Assembly: GCA_900544535.1 (NCBI GenBank)
Contig: UQVH01000016.1
Coordinates: forward strand, 9,432-73,431
DNA length: 64,000 bases
From: an uncultured Bacteroidales bacterium
GTDB taxonomy: Bacteria > Bacteroidota > Bacteroidia > Bacteroidales > Muribaculaceae
Direction: 5' to 3'
Below are positions 17,801-25,470 of the stretch, one piece after another. Position numbers and translations under genes: made by a program. A model generated the notes under the pieces. That model ran no database searches, was not told the origin of the DNA, and saw nothing but the letters and a program-made list of their open reading frames with translations. Numbering within the stretch: position 1 is the first letter of the stretch; every line of letters starts with the position of its first letter.

Positions 17801-18070
17801 ATTTCCGACCGCTATATTGAAGATGGCTCATACCTGCGCATCAAGAACATTACCCTGGGCTATACTTTCCCCTCGAAGCTGATCCGCAAAATCCGTCTTG
17901 AAAACCTGCGTGTTTATTGCAATCTGCAGAATCTCCACACCTTTACCAAGTATAAAGGTTATGATCCTGAAATCGGGGCAAGTTCCTCTTCCGCAAATGT
18001 ATATGGACTTGACAACGGTCGTTATCCTTCGCCGACAGTCTATTCATTCGGCTTAAACGTATCATTCTAA
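14837..18070 (+). CDS. SusC-type TonB-dependent outer-membrane transporter
   Basis: 1077 residues. Signal peptide to about residue 26 (ending AVAQ), a carboxypeptidase-regulatory-like domain (VKGIVQDKTGEPLIGATV to about residue 95), a TonB-box/plug region beginning LDEVVVVGYGTMKKSDLAGA, the plug with IRVRGQATINANAEPLYVIDG and ILKDASATAIYGAQGANGV, then a 22-strand barrel ending in an aromatic residue (YSFGLNVSF). With SusD it imports oligosaccharides across the outer membrane at the cost of proton-motive force. The downstream susD starts 18 bp after the stop. The surrounding enzymes indicate gluco- or galacto-type mannooligosaccharides as cargo. Confidence 0.97.
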   Translation: MKSKNFGLRGLMTALLLCFMLSAVAQVSVKGIVQDKTGEPLIGATVQEKGNTANGTATGIDGDFALKVKSAKAVLIVSYVGMKSQEVALNGRTDVTVTLEDDAELLDEVVVVGYGTMKKSDLAGASTSLGENAIKGSVITNIDQSFQGRASGVSAVTTSGAPGSSSSIRVRGQATINANAEPLYVIDGVIVQSAGGSSGHSLGLGDALGNGDVTSVSPLSTINPADIVSMEILKDASATAIYGAQGANGVVLITTKRGKAGEAKFTYDGMVAWQRQNERLDIMNLREYAEYFNDFVADGQAKSDPYLSDPSLLGKGTNWQDAIFRTALQQQHQVGVQGGTEKVQYYVSGSYMDQEGTIIGSDFSRYSFRVNLDSQLKSWLKLGLSANYANTDENLKLADSESGIVNYSLTTNPDIPIYNIDGSYATIVREGQTNPNPVAIAMLDEIKLERQKLNGNFFFEVQPLKQLVWHSEFGYDLNWVKAQTYKPVIDLGSWKRDENSAALSRSKYTFWQVKNYLTWSDKISLLNYSIMLGQECWESKYEDTRISNTRLPNDLVHNPFLGTGTQAFTNGYGSSAMASFFTRETLNWDGRYMLTYTYRYDGSSNFGPNNRWAGFHSVAGAWRFSNEKFFSGIADWFTNGKLRFGWGQTGNSGNKGYLWGSPLSSRIMTGLGVSYRPTQIANPNIKWESQEQWNIGLDLSFLNNRIDLILDLYTKESKDMLMKQQLPTYMGTNGNESSQLTAPWGNFGDIRNQGLEITLNTRPIETKDFSWGSDFVISFNRNKLVKIDGSDASVIMGYGQWSDEVARSVVGKSLYNFFGYVTDGVYRDLEDIQNSPKPAAYPTNGVFNRNQTVWPGDIKFKDISGPDGVPDGVIDAYDRTDIGSPMPKFTFGWTNTFRYKDFDLSIFLNGSYGNKVMNYMAKNLTKMTSSWGNQLAVVTDRAKLVPIDPDKVYPAGQYWYDDITNVRVSNYKTKIPRLTTGNPNANDRISDRYIEDGSYLRIKNITLGYTFPSKLIRKIRLENLRVYCNLQNLHTFTKYKGYDPEIGASSSSANVYGLDNGRYPSPTVYSFGLNVSF

Positions 18071-18088
18071 CTTCTCAGATTCCAAATC

Positions 18089-19822
18089 ATGAAAATATCA
18101 AATTTAAAATATTGCATTCCTGTTGCTTTGATGGGACTCGGCTTCGCTTCATGTGAGGATTTCCTTGACCGTCCGAAAGAAGACGGCTATGTTGTAGACC
18201 AGTTCTATCAGAGTGATGAAGAATGTTACCAGGGTGTCAATTATCTTTATTCTATGCCCTGGAACGATATGCTTCAGCAGCTTTATCATATCACGGAAGA
18301 CCTTGCAGGCAACTGTCACGAGGGCGGTGACAATGCTCCTTTTGTTCTTTTCTCTGTTGACGGAAGCCATGAAAAAATCAGAAAATGCTCTGAAGCCCTT
18401 TGGCAGACCAATGCGCACTGCAACACCGTCTATGGGCTCCTGAAAGGCGCCAACGCTTCCGGCTATGCTAAGGAGCGCGCTATGGGTGAGGCTCTGACCC
18501 TGAAAGCACTTGCTTATTTCTATATTGTCAGACTTTGGGGTGATGTGCCTCTTGTCCATGACAACGGTTCTGAAATCGGTGCCGGTATTTCCAATAGAAA
18601 ACAGAAAGTAGACCGCCGTGACATTTATGAATATATCGTGATGACCCTTGAAGAAGCCCTGAAGCTTCTTGACGGCAAAAAATACGAACCCGGCCGCATT
18701 GACTATTATTCCGCTGAAGGCCTTTTGGCAAAAGTTCTTTTGACACGTTCCGGACTTGGTCTGGAAGGCAGTCGCAATCAAGATGATCTTGATGCAGCAG
18801 CTCGTTATGCCAAGGATGTGATTGACAATTCCGGTCGCAGTCTGCTCTCTAACTATGAGGACAACTTCAAACTGGAATTTAATAAGAATCAGGAAGCCTT
18901 GATTTCACTCGCCTGGTATGGATCGCGCGAGCCTTGGACTGCCAACAACTACTTGCAGCAGGAGGTCGGTATGAACGGTTTCGACAGCTACGGACAGTGC
19001 TGGGGCGACTGGACAGTGCCTTCCGCAGACCTTCAGGACGCTTTCGGCGTAAGCCCGCTGCGTTCGCCTGTGCAAAACCCCTCCGCTGACACCCGTCGCA
19101 AGGCCACAATGATGATGCCCGGCGACGTCTATTCGCAGTTCTGGCGCAACAAAGGCGGTTTCGACTACCTGCGCTTCCTCTACGATGCCGACTATGCTCC
19201 CGGTAAGACTTATGCGCTCAATTCAGGAACAGGCGCTAATCAGGTGAAGCATCTTTACGGAAACTCTGAAGACCACTATCAGGGCCTCGGCTACTATCCG
19301 CAGGAACAGGCCAACGGTCTTGCAACCCATCTGCTCCGTCTTTCCGACATTTATCTCGTCTACACCGAGGCTGTGATCGGCAACAACTCTTCGACTTCCG
19401 ATGCTTCGGCAATTGACGCCTTCTATGCCGTGCGCTCGCGCGCAGTCCACGGTGCCACCCGTCCCGCATCCGTATCGTTTGACGACGTCTGGAAAGAACG
19501 CCGCCTGGAGCTCGCTTTCGAGGGCGACCGCTGGTTCGACTACGTCCGCCGCAGCTACTACGATGCAGCCGCTTGCAGCCGTGAACTTGAAAATCAGCGC
19601 CGAACCACCTATTACGGACTTGATGACCTCTATAAGACATACTACGAGACCGGCCGTTGGGAACTCACTGAGTCTGTCCGTTATGCTGAGGAAATAGAGC
19701 CTCATTTCACAGTTGACAAGTCGAAATACACTCTTCCTCTTCCTGAAACTGACATCGTGTTCAACCCGTCATTGATGAACGATCCCGTTCGTGTTGATGT
19801 CCGTTCAACCTATTCTTATTAA
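18089..19822 (+). CDS. SusD-type surface glycan-binding lipoprotein
   Basis: 577 residues. Lipobox with Cys22 followed by EDFLD, an acidic surface-export signature. RagB/SusD fold features: WNDMLQQLYHITEDLAGNC near the start, AMGEALTLKALAYFYIVRLWGDVP (TPR helices), and the C-terminal FDDVWKERRLELAFEGDRWFDYVR motif. It forms the lid of the SusC transporter and binds the incoming glycan. Confidence 0.96.
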   Translation: MKISNLKYCIPVALMGLGFASCEDFLDRPKEDGYVVDQFYQSDEECYQGVNYLYSMPWNDMLQQLYHITEDLAGNCHEGGDNAPFVLFSVDGSHEKIRKCSEALWQTNAHCNTVYGLLKGANASGYAKERAMGEALTLKALAYFYIVRLWGDVPLVHDNGSEIGAGISNRKQKVDRRDIYEYIVMTLEEALKLLDGKKYEPGRIDYYSAEGLLAKVLLTRSGLGLEGSRNQDDLDAAARYAKDVIDNSGRSLLSNYEDNFKLEFNKNQEALISLAWYGSREPWTANNYLQQEVGMNGFDSYGQCWGDWTVPSADLQDAFGVSPLRSPVQNPSADTRRKATMMMPGDVYSQFWRNKGGFDYLRFLYDADYAPGKTYALNSGTGANQVKHLYGNSEDHYQGLGYYPQEQANGLATHLLRLSDIYLVYTEAVIGNNSSTSDASAIDAFYAVRSRAVHGATRPASVSFDDVWKERRLELAFEGDRWFDYVRRSYYDAAACSRELENQRRTTYYGLDDLYKTYYETGRWELTESVRYAEEIEPHFTVDKSKYTLPLPETDIVFNPSLMNDPVRVDVRSTYSY

Positions 19823-19845
19823 TATTCAAATCAGTATATCACGAC

Positions 19846-21150
19846 ATGAAATTCAATAAATATTTATCTTCGATAATCCTCATGGCGGGAGTGCTGGGCC
19901 TTTCCCTCACTTCTTGCGAGGATCAGCCTGATAAATTTGAAGCCACGGGTGGAACACCGGTTGTCAAATATGTCCGCATGGCTTCGGTGGAATCGGCTGA
20001 CTCCCTTATCGAGGCAGCCTATATGGAGAGTGTCATCTGCCTTGTCGGCGACAACCTCCGCAGCATCAATGAAATTTATTTCAACGACCAGAAAGCCGTC
20101 CTCAACACAAGCTATCTGACCGACCACACCTTTATTGTCGCTGTCCCCGGTGGCATTCCGGAGGAAGTGACAAACAAGATCTATATGGTCAACAAGGCCG
20201 GAAAGACCACTGAATATGACTTCAAGGTCCTTGTCCCCAAACCGGTCATCACTTCCGTGTCCAATGAATGGGCAAAACCGGGCGAGGAGATTACCGTCTA
20301 TGGCGATTTCTTCATCGACGACCCCAATGTGCCTCTCTACGCTACTTTCCCCGGAAACGTTAAGGCCGATCAGGTTTCCAACATCACAAAGACATCCTTT
20401 AATGTAGTTGTTCCGCAGAATGCCACTCTTGAAGGCTCCATCTCCGTGACTTCCATCTATGGCACAGGTCAAAGCTCGCTGCACTATCGCGACACCCGCG
20501 GTATGCTCTTCGACTGGGATGGCGTCAACGGTCTTGCACTCGGCAACGGCTGGCGCAGCGGCGACAAAATCCTCCAGACAGGCGCTGTTGAAGGTATCGA
20601 ACCTCTTGACGGCAACTATATCCTCTTCAACAAGGAGTCAATGACCAATAAGGATTGGCCCGATGAGGATGCTGTTTCCTTTGATTACTGGCCCAATGTC
20701 ACCGACGGCCACCCGGAACTGAGCACCATGCTCGGCGATGAGTTCAACCCCGCATCCTGGTCCGACTATTCTCTGAAATTTGAAGTTTGCATTCCCTCTT
20801 CGACTCCGTGGACCGGTGTCGCACTGAACTGCATCTTCACTTCTTATGCGGAAGCTAACATGGAGAACAATCCCAGTAACGGTTACATTGGCAGCGATGA
20901 CAACTCGCGTGCCCTCTGGACTCCATGGAGTACCACCGGTTCATACGACACCGGAGGCCGCTGGACCACTGTCACCATTCCGCTCTCTAACTTTGTGTTC
21001 AACCGTTATGCCGACACTCCCAAAGTTCCCCTGAGCGCGGAATCTTTCTCCGGCCTCACGTTTATTGTCTATGCCGGTTCTCAGGCTACGGAATTGACAA
21101 GCCGTATTTACATTGCCATCGACAATATTCGACTTGTTCCGAACAATTAA
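19846..21150 (+). CDS. Surface glycan-binding lipoprotein (SGBP-B type)
   Basis: 434 residues. Lipobox Cys24 with EDQPD after it, so surface-exposed. Two IPT/TIG-like Ig domains follow (roughly 35-115 and 120-205), then a C-terminal domain of about 220 residues beginning near GMLFDWDGVNGLALGNGW and containing NYILFNKESM, LKFEVCIPSSTPWTGVALNC and RWTTVTIPLSNFVFNRYA. That architecture matches the SGBP_B glycan-binding proteins known from xyloglucan and mannan loci, where the last domain holds the aromatic binding platform. It is the usual third gene after susC and susD. The ligand is inferred from context. Confidence 0.85.
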   Translation: MKFNKYLSSIILMAGVLGLSLTSCEDQPDKFEATGGTPVVKYVRMASVESADSLIEAAYMESVICLVGDNLRSINEIYFNDQKAVLNTSYLTDHTFIVAVPGGIPEEVTNKIYMVNKAGKTTEYDFKVLVPKPVITSVSNEWAKPGEEITVYGDFFIDDPNVPLYATFPGNVKADQVSNITKTSFNVVVPQNATLEGSISVTSIYGTGQSSLHYRDTRGMLFDWDGVNGLALGNGWRSGDKILQTGAVEGIEPLDGNYILFNKESMTNKDWPDEDAVSFDYWPNVTDGHPELSTMLGDEFNPASWSDYSLKFEVCIPSSTPWTGVALNCIFTSYAEANMENNPSNGYIGSDDNSRALWTPWSTTGSYDTGGRWTTVTIPLSNFVFNRYADTPKVPLSAESFSGLTFIVYAGSQATELTSRIYIAIDNIRLVPNN

Positions 21151-21179
21151 TTCGCTGACCTTAATATTTTAGCACAACA

Positions 21180-23489
21180 ATGAATTTCAAATATAAATTC
21201 TCAGCATTGCTGATGGCTGGTGCGCTGATGCTGTCGGGAGTCGCTCTTACTTCTTGCGACGATGACAATAATCTCGATACCAACCAGTATGTGGGAGGAG
21301 TTTCGCTGAATGTTTTCGGCCCGTGTCCGGTTGCCCGTGGCGGCGAACTCCGCTTCCTCGGTTCCGGCATGAATCAGATTCAGTCCGTCACGCTTCCCGG
21401 TTCCGGCGAGATAACCGACATTCGGGTTATTTCCAATACTGAAATCCGTATCACCGTTCCCCAGAATGCGGAACCCGGTCTGGTGACTTTGAAATATGCC
21501 AAAGGTACCATTACGACCAAGACTCCTATCACTTTCACCGAGCCTATCTCGCTTGAAAACTTCACTCCGACTTCTGTCAAGCCCGGCGACGAGCTCACCA
21601 TTACCGGTGATTACCTCAATCTCATTCACGAAGTTATTTTCAGCAAGGATGTGGTTGTGTCGGAAGATGACTTCCTCGCTCATTCACGCGCTGAAATCAA
21701 ACTCCTTGTCCCCGCTGAGGCTCAGTCCGGCAAGATAATCATCAGTGACGCCGCTGATGAGATGCCTAACTGGATTTACTCTGACGAGGAACTGACAGTT
21801 GTCCTCCCGACTGCTGAAAAGGTGCTCGACCTCACCGATGCCAAGCCCGGCAACACCGTGACCGTCAAGGGTGCCGATCTTAACCTTGTCAATAAGGTGG
21901 TGATGCCCAACGGCGACGAAGTCGAGTTTACCGTCAACGCCGATGGCAATGAGCTGACTTTCGTCCTCCCATCCAATGTTTCCAATGGTACCATCCGCAT
22001 GGTGCCTGCGTCCGGAGTTGAGATTGCCGTTGCCACTATCGGTGTCGCTGTTCCGGAAGATGTCGTGGCAGAACCCGCCGCTGACATATGGGCAAGTGAC
22101 GTCATCAAGCTCAAAGGTCTCAACATGGAGCTGATCACCGATGTGATCTTCCCCAATGTCGAGAAGGCTGTCGCTCCTCAGACTCAGTCAGCTACTGAAA
22201 TTACTCTCGTGGTTCCCGAAGGCACTCAGAGCGGCAATCTCGTGCTCAACACTGCATCCGGTGAGACCGTCGAGGTTGCAGTAACCACTCTTAAGCCCGC
22301 TGCCGTTTCCTTTGAACCTCTTCCCGCCGCCCTCGCAGGCACTCTCACTGTGAAAGGCCGTAACCTCCAGAATGTAGTGTCGATCACTTTCGCAGGTTCA
22401 ACAACCGTCGATGTGAAGAATCCCACCGCATCCGAATTTGCTGTGACCGTTCCCGCCACCCTTTCGGCCGGCTCTAACGCTGTCACTCTCACCCTTTCCA
22501 ACGGCGAGACCGTCGAGGTCGGCAGTGTCGAGCTTTCGGCTCCTGAATGTGCCTATGCCACCGCACTTCCCGGCGAAGATGTCGAAATCCGTGCCGGTGA
22601 GACATTTGTCGTCACCATCGCCAATGCGGACAAACTTACTTCCGTTCAGGTCAACGGCCAGAATGTGCAGTACATTCTCAACGCCGACCGTCTGATTATC
22701 CAGGTTCCCAAAGCCGCCGGCAAGAACTCTAAGTTCACTCTTGTATCTTCCAACGGTGAGATTTCCTATGACATCGCTGTCATCCCCGCAACTCATGTCG
22801 GCATGACAATCTGGTCAGGCATGTGGGATTGCGGCTCATGGGGCGGTAATCAGGACCTCGCCTGGGACGGTTATGACTGGTCGCAGGTTCCTGCCGGAGC
22901 AATCCTGACTCTCCACATGACTCCGACCGTGGCTGCCGGTGAATGGTGGTGCGTATCTCTTCGCCACGGCGACGGCTGGGGCAACCTTCCCGCTCCGATA
23001 CCCGGTCAGTACGACACTCCTGCCGACGGTATTCTCACTGTCGAGCTTACCAAGGAAATCCTTGCCGACCTTGTTGCCAACCATGGTCTGATCTTCACCG
23101 GTCAGGGCTACGTTCTCAACCGTGTGGACATCGAATGGGAAATCTCCCTCGAAACCACTATCTGGTCAGGTGCATGGGATTGCGGCTCATGGGGCGGCAA
23201 TCAGGACCTCGCCTGGGGCGGCTATGACTGGTCCACTGCAAAACCCGGTCAGATACTCCGCTTTTACATGACCCCGACTGTGGCTCCCGGTGAATGGTGG
23301 TGTATCTCCCTGCGTCACGGCGACGGCTGGGGCAATCTTCCCGATCCCGTCCCCGGTCAGTATGACACCCCCGAAAACAATCTCCTTGAACTCACTCTGA
23401 CAAGAGGTATTCTCGACGATCTGATCGCGAACGGAGGTCTTGTGCTCACCGGTCAGGGCTATCAGCTTGACAAAGTGACCATCGAATAA
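21180..23489 (+). CDS. Long surface lipoprotein with six TIG-like domains and two tandem C-terminal binding modules
   Basis: 769 residues. Lipobox Cys26 (ALTSC) followed by DDDNN, a strong surface-export signal. Residues about 32-540 contain six Ig/TIG-like repeats of about 85 residues, recognisable by segments such as KPGDELTITGDYLNLIHEVIF, KPGNTVTVKGADLNLVNKV and LAGTLTVKGRNLQNVVSITF, forming a long stalk. Residues 543-656 and 660-769 are two copies of a Trp-rich module (WDCGSWGGNQDLAW, GEWWCVSLRHGDGWGNLP, LTGQGY) repeating with a 117-residue period. The layout, a stalk holding paired sugar-binding tips, fits a glycan-capture protein. A related module is found in the neighbouring GH26 enzyme. 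No enzymatic motif is seen. Confidence 0.82.
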   Translation: MNFKYKFSALLMAGALMLSGVALTSCDDDNNLDTNQYVGGVSLNVFGPCPVARGGELRFLGSGMNQIQSVTLPGSGEITDIRVISNTEIRITVPQNAEPGLVTLKYAKGTITTKTPITFTEPISLENFTPTSVKPGDELTITGDYLNLIHEVIFSKDVVVSEDDFLAHSRAEIKLLVPAEAQSGKIIISDAADEMPNWIYSDEELTVVLPTAEKVLDLTDAKPGNTVTVKGADLNLVNKVVMPNGDEVEFTVNADGNELTFVLPSNVSNGTIRMVPASGVEIAVATIGVAVPEDVVAEPAADIWASDVIKLKGLNMELITDVIFPNVEKAVAPQTQSATEITLVVPEGTQSGNLVLNTASGETVEVAVTTLKPAAVSFEPLPAALAGTLTVKGRNLQNVVSITFAGSTTVDVKNPTASEFAVTVPATLSAGSNAVTLTLSNGETVEVGSVELSAPECAYATALPGEDVEIRAGETFVVTIANADKLTSVQVNGQNVQYILNADRLIIQVPKAAGKNSKFTLVSSNGEISYDIAVIPATHVGMTIWSGMWDCGSWGGNQDLAWDGYDWSQVPAGAILTLHMTPTVAAGEWWCVSLRHGDGWGNLPAPIPGQYDTPADGILTVELTKEILADLVANHGLIFTGQGYVLNRVDIEWEISLETTIWSGAWDCGSWGGNQDLAWGGYDWSTAKPGQILRFYMTPTVAPGEWWCISLRHGDGWGNLPDPVPGQYDTPENNLLELTLTRGILDDLIANGGLVLTGQGYQLDKVTIE
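22806..23486 (+). repeat. Tandem duplication encoding the Trp-rich modules
   Basis: The sequences starting at 22806 and 23157 align with an exact 351-bp offset (117 codons) and remain very similar at the DNA level, especially around the GSWGGNQDLAW and GEWWC segments. This is an intragenic duplication of a whole domain. Confidence 0.92.
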
Positions 23490-23505
23490 AAAACAGATTG
23501 AATAT

Positions 23506-23540
23506 CCCGCCGGCGGAGGCGAAATCCGTCCGTCGGCGGG
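23506..23540 (+). other. Intercistronic hairpin between glycan-binding protein and GH26 genes
   Basis: CCCGCCG (23506-23512) pairs with CGGCGGG (23534-23540), with further pairing CGGA/TCCG inside. No U-tract follows, so it is more likely an mRNA-stabilising or processing element than a terminator. Confidence 0.6.
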
Positions 23541-23572
23541 GATTCTGAATCCGATACCTTAAGCAATTTACA

Positions 23573-25303
23573 ATGAATAAATTTAAATATTATCTTCTGG
23601 CAGCTGTTGTCGGCCTCTCGTTTTCTGCTTGCGACGATGATGACAACACCTACAATATGCTCGATGGCCTCGGTATGGTCAACCGCTCGGTATCGATTGC
23701 CGACGGCGTCACCGTCCGTGCCGGTCAGCTCGATAAAATTACTCTCGACTACAACAACCTGGTCGGAATCGATGCCGAAAAGGCTGTGACTCTCAACGGT
23801 CAGCCTGTAACTCCCGTGGTCAATCCCGAAAACCACATGCAGGTAATCATCCCCCTGTCACTCCAGCCTTACACCGAATACACCCTTGTCATCCCTGACG
23901 GCGCTTTTTATCGCAGTGACGATGCGAGAGTTCAGGCCGAGGGCATGACAATTACCTTCAACACAAATGCCGGTGTGAATCCCGCCAACCTCTCCAAATC
24001 GCTGGTCAACACCAACGCTACTGCCGAAGCTAAGAAAGTCTATCAGTTCCTGCTTGACAATTATGGTGAGAAGCAGTTGTCGGGTGCTATGGGTGAAGTT
24101 GCATGGGGCACTTCTTTCTGTGATCTCGTAAAGAACAATTCCGGCAAATTCCCTGCTATCGTAGGTTTCGACTATATCCATCTCGCCTCATCTCCCGCCA
24201 ACTGGATTGACTATGGAGACATTACTCCGGTTCAGAACGTATGGAACGCAGGCAGCATTCCCGCCGTGACCTGGCACTGGAATGTCCCGATGGAAGTCTG
24301 GGCAGGCGAACAGGAAATCGGCAGTTGGGGCGCTCTGCGTCTTGACAAGGAGGAAAAGCCTGACGCTATGAATTTCTGGAGTAACACCCAGGACGGCACT
24401 TACCTTGTAGTAAAATTCAAGGATGCCGCCGCCGATGCACAGGGCTCTGTCAAGGGCGGCGACTGGAATGCCGTTATGTCATCCACTGAATATTTCGACC
24501 TTACAGCTGATCAGAAAGCCGCAGGTGAATACCGTGTGCGTCTCAATGCCGACGCAGCCGCAAAAATACGTGAAAGCGGTGTGATCATTTCCGGTCAGAA
24601 TTACACTGTTACAGGTGTTTATTTTGAATTGACTTGTCGCGACACCAAGGACGTCAAAGGTTTTGACGCTTCCAAGGCTCTTGTTGAAGGAAGCCGCGAG
24701 AATACGGTGGTCAAAGCCGATGTAGCCAAACTTGCCGGCTATCTTAAATTGCTTCAGGACGCCGACATCCCCGTCCTCTTCCGTCCGTTCCACGAAGCTG
24801 CCGGTGATTACACCTGGGGCTCTTGGTTCTGGTGGGGCAACTCCGGTGTGGAGACCACTAAAGAACTTTGGAAGTGGCTTTACAACACTCTTACGAATGA
24901 CTACGGCCTCAACAACCTTATCTGGGTTTGGACAATGCAGACCTCTGATGCAGGAGAAGTTGCCGATGTAGCCAAACTTGAAGAGGCTTATCCCGGCGAT
25001 GAATATGTCGATATTGTCGGAACCGATATTTACAAGGACGCCATGTCTGACCAGTCTGAATTGTTCCTGTTGCTTCAGGACGCTACAAACGGACGTAAGA
25101 TCGTGGCTTTGACCGAAACAGGCAATCTCCTTGACCCGGATTCGCAGCTGAATAAGAATGCTCTCTGGAGTTTCTTTATGGGCTGGTATGAACTTGGAGC
25201 CGACGGTAATGCCGCATTCTCCTCTTGGAATCTGAATGGAGAGTGGAACACCGTGCTCAACAATCCGCTTGTCCTAAATCAGGGCGATTTCTCCTTGAAA
25301 TAA
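23573..25303 (+). CDS. GH26 beta-mannanase lipoprotein with an inserted Trp-rich module
   Basis: 576 residues. Lipobox Cys20 followed by DDDDN, so likely on the cell surface. Residues about 34-132 are an Ig-like domain (Big_5 style). The GH26 barrel starts near 150; the acid/base is Glu408 in RPFHEAAGDYTWGSWFWWG and the nucleophile Glu515 in ALTETG. Between the strand with AVTWHWN (231-237) and the FDASKAL segment (364-370), where other GH26 enzymes have a short loop, lies an insert of about 115 residues (roughly 241-356) resembling the C-terminal modules of the upstream glycan-binding protein. It is the last gene of the susC transcription unit and ends before a strong hairpin. Expected activity: cutting glucomannan at the surface. 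Confidence 0.88.
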   Translation: MNKFKYYLLAAVVGLSFSACDDDDNTYNMLDGLGMVNRSVSIADGVTVRAGQLDKITLDYNNLVGIDAEKAVTLNGQPVTPVVNPENHMQVIIPLSLQPYTEYTLVIPDGAFYRSDDARVQAEGMTITFNTNAGVNPANLSKSLVNTNATAEAKKVYQFLLDNYGEKQLSGAMGEVAWGTSFCDLVKNNSGKFPAIVGFDYIHLASSPANWIDYGDITPVQNVWNAGSIPAVTWHWNVPMEVWAGEQEIGSWGALRLDKEEKPDAMNFWSNTQDGTYLVVKFKDAAADAQGSVKGGDWNAVMSSTEYFDLTADQKAAGEYRVRLNADAAAKIRESGVIISGQNYTVTGVYFELTCRDTKDVKGFDASKALVEGSRENTVVKADVAKLAGYLKLLQDADIPVLFRPFHEAAGDYTWGSWFWWGNSGVETTKELWKWLYNTLTNDYGLNNLIWVWTMQTSDAGEVADVAKLEEAYPGDEYVDIVGTDIYKDAMSDQSELFLLLQDATNGRKIVALTETGNLLDPDSQLNKNALWSFFMGWYELGADGNAAFSSWNLNGEWNTVLNNPLVLNQGDFSLK

Positions 25304-25325
25304 TCATCATTATTCTATAAGTAGC

Positions 25326-25385
25326 GAAGGGGGTATCAAATCCGATACCTTTCGGCAACATTCTGATACCCCCTTCCTCTTTTTG
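25326..25385 (+). terminator. Intrinsic terminator or attenuator after the susC-GH26 unit
   Basis: GAAGGGGGTATCA (25326-25338) and TGATACCCCCTTC (25364-25376) are a perfect 13-bp stem followed by CTCTTTTTGG. It separates the outer-surface genes from the catabolic genes. Confidence 0.85.
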
Positions 25386-25423
25386 GCTCTCTGTCCTCTA
25401 TTTTTCAGAAATCTCATTTTAGT

Positions 25424-25431
25424 TACCTTTG
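25424..25431 (+). promoter_or_regulatory. -7 box of the GH94-epimerase unit
   Basis: TACCTTTG matches TAnnTTTG and lies 39 bp before the GH94 ATG, just after the terminator. No obvious -33 TTTG is present. Confidence 0.6.
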
Positions 25432-25470
25432 TAGTTACTTAAACTACATATTTAACTAATCCACATTACA

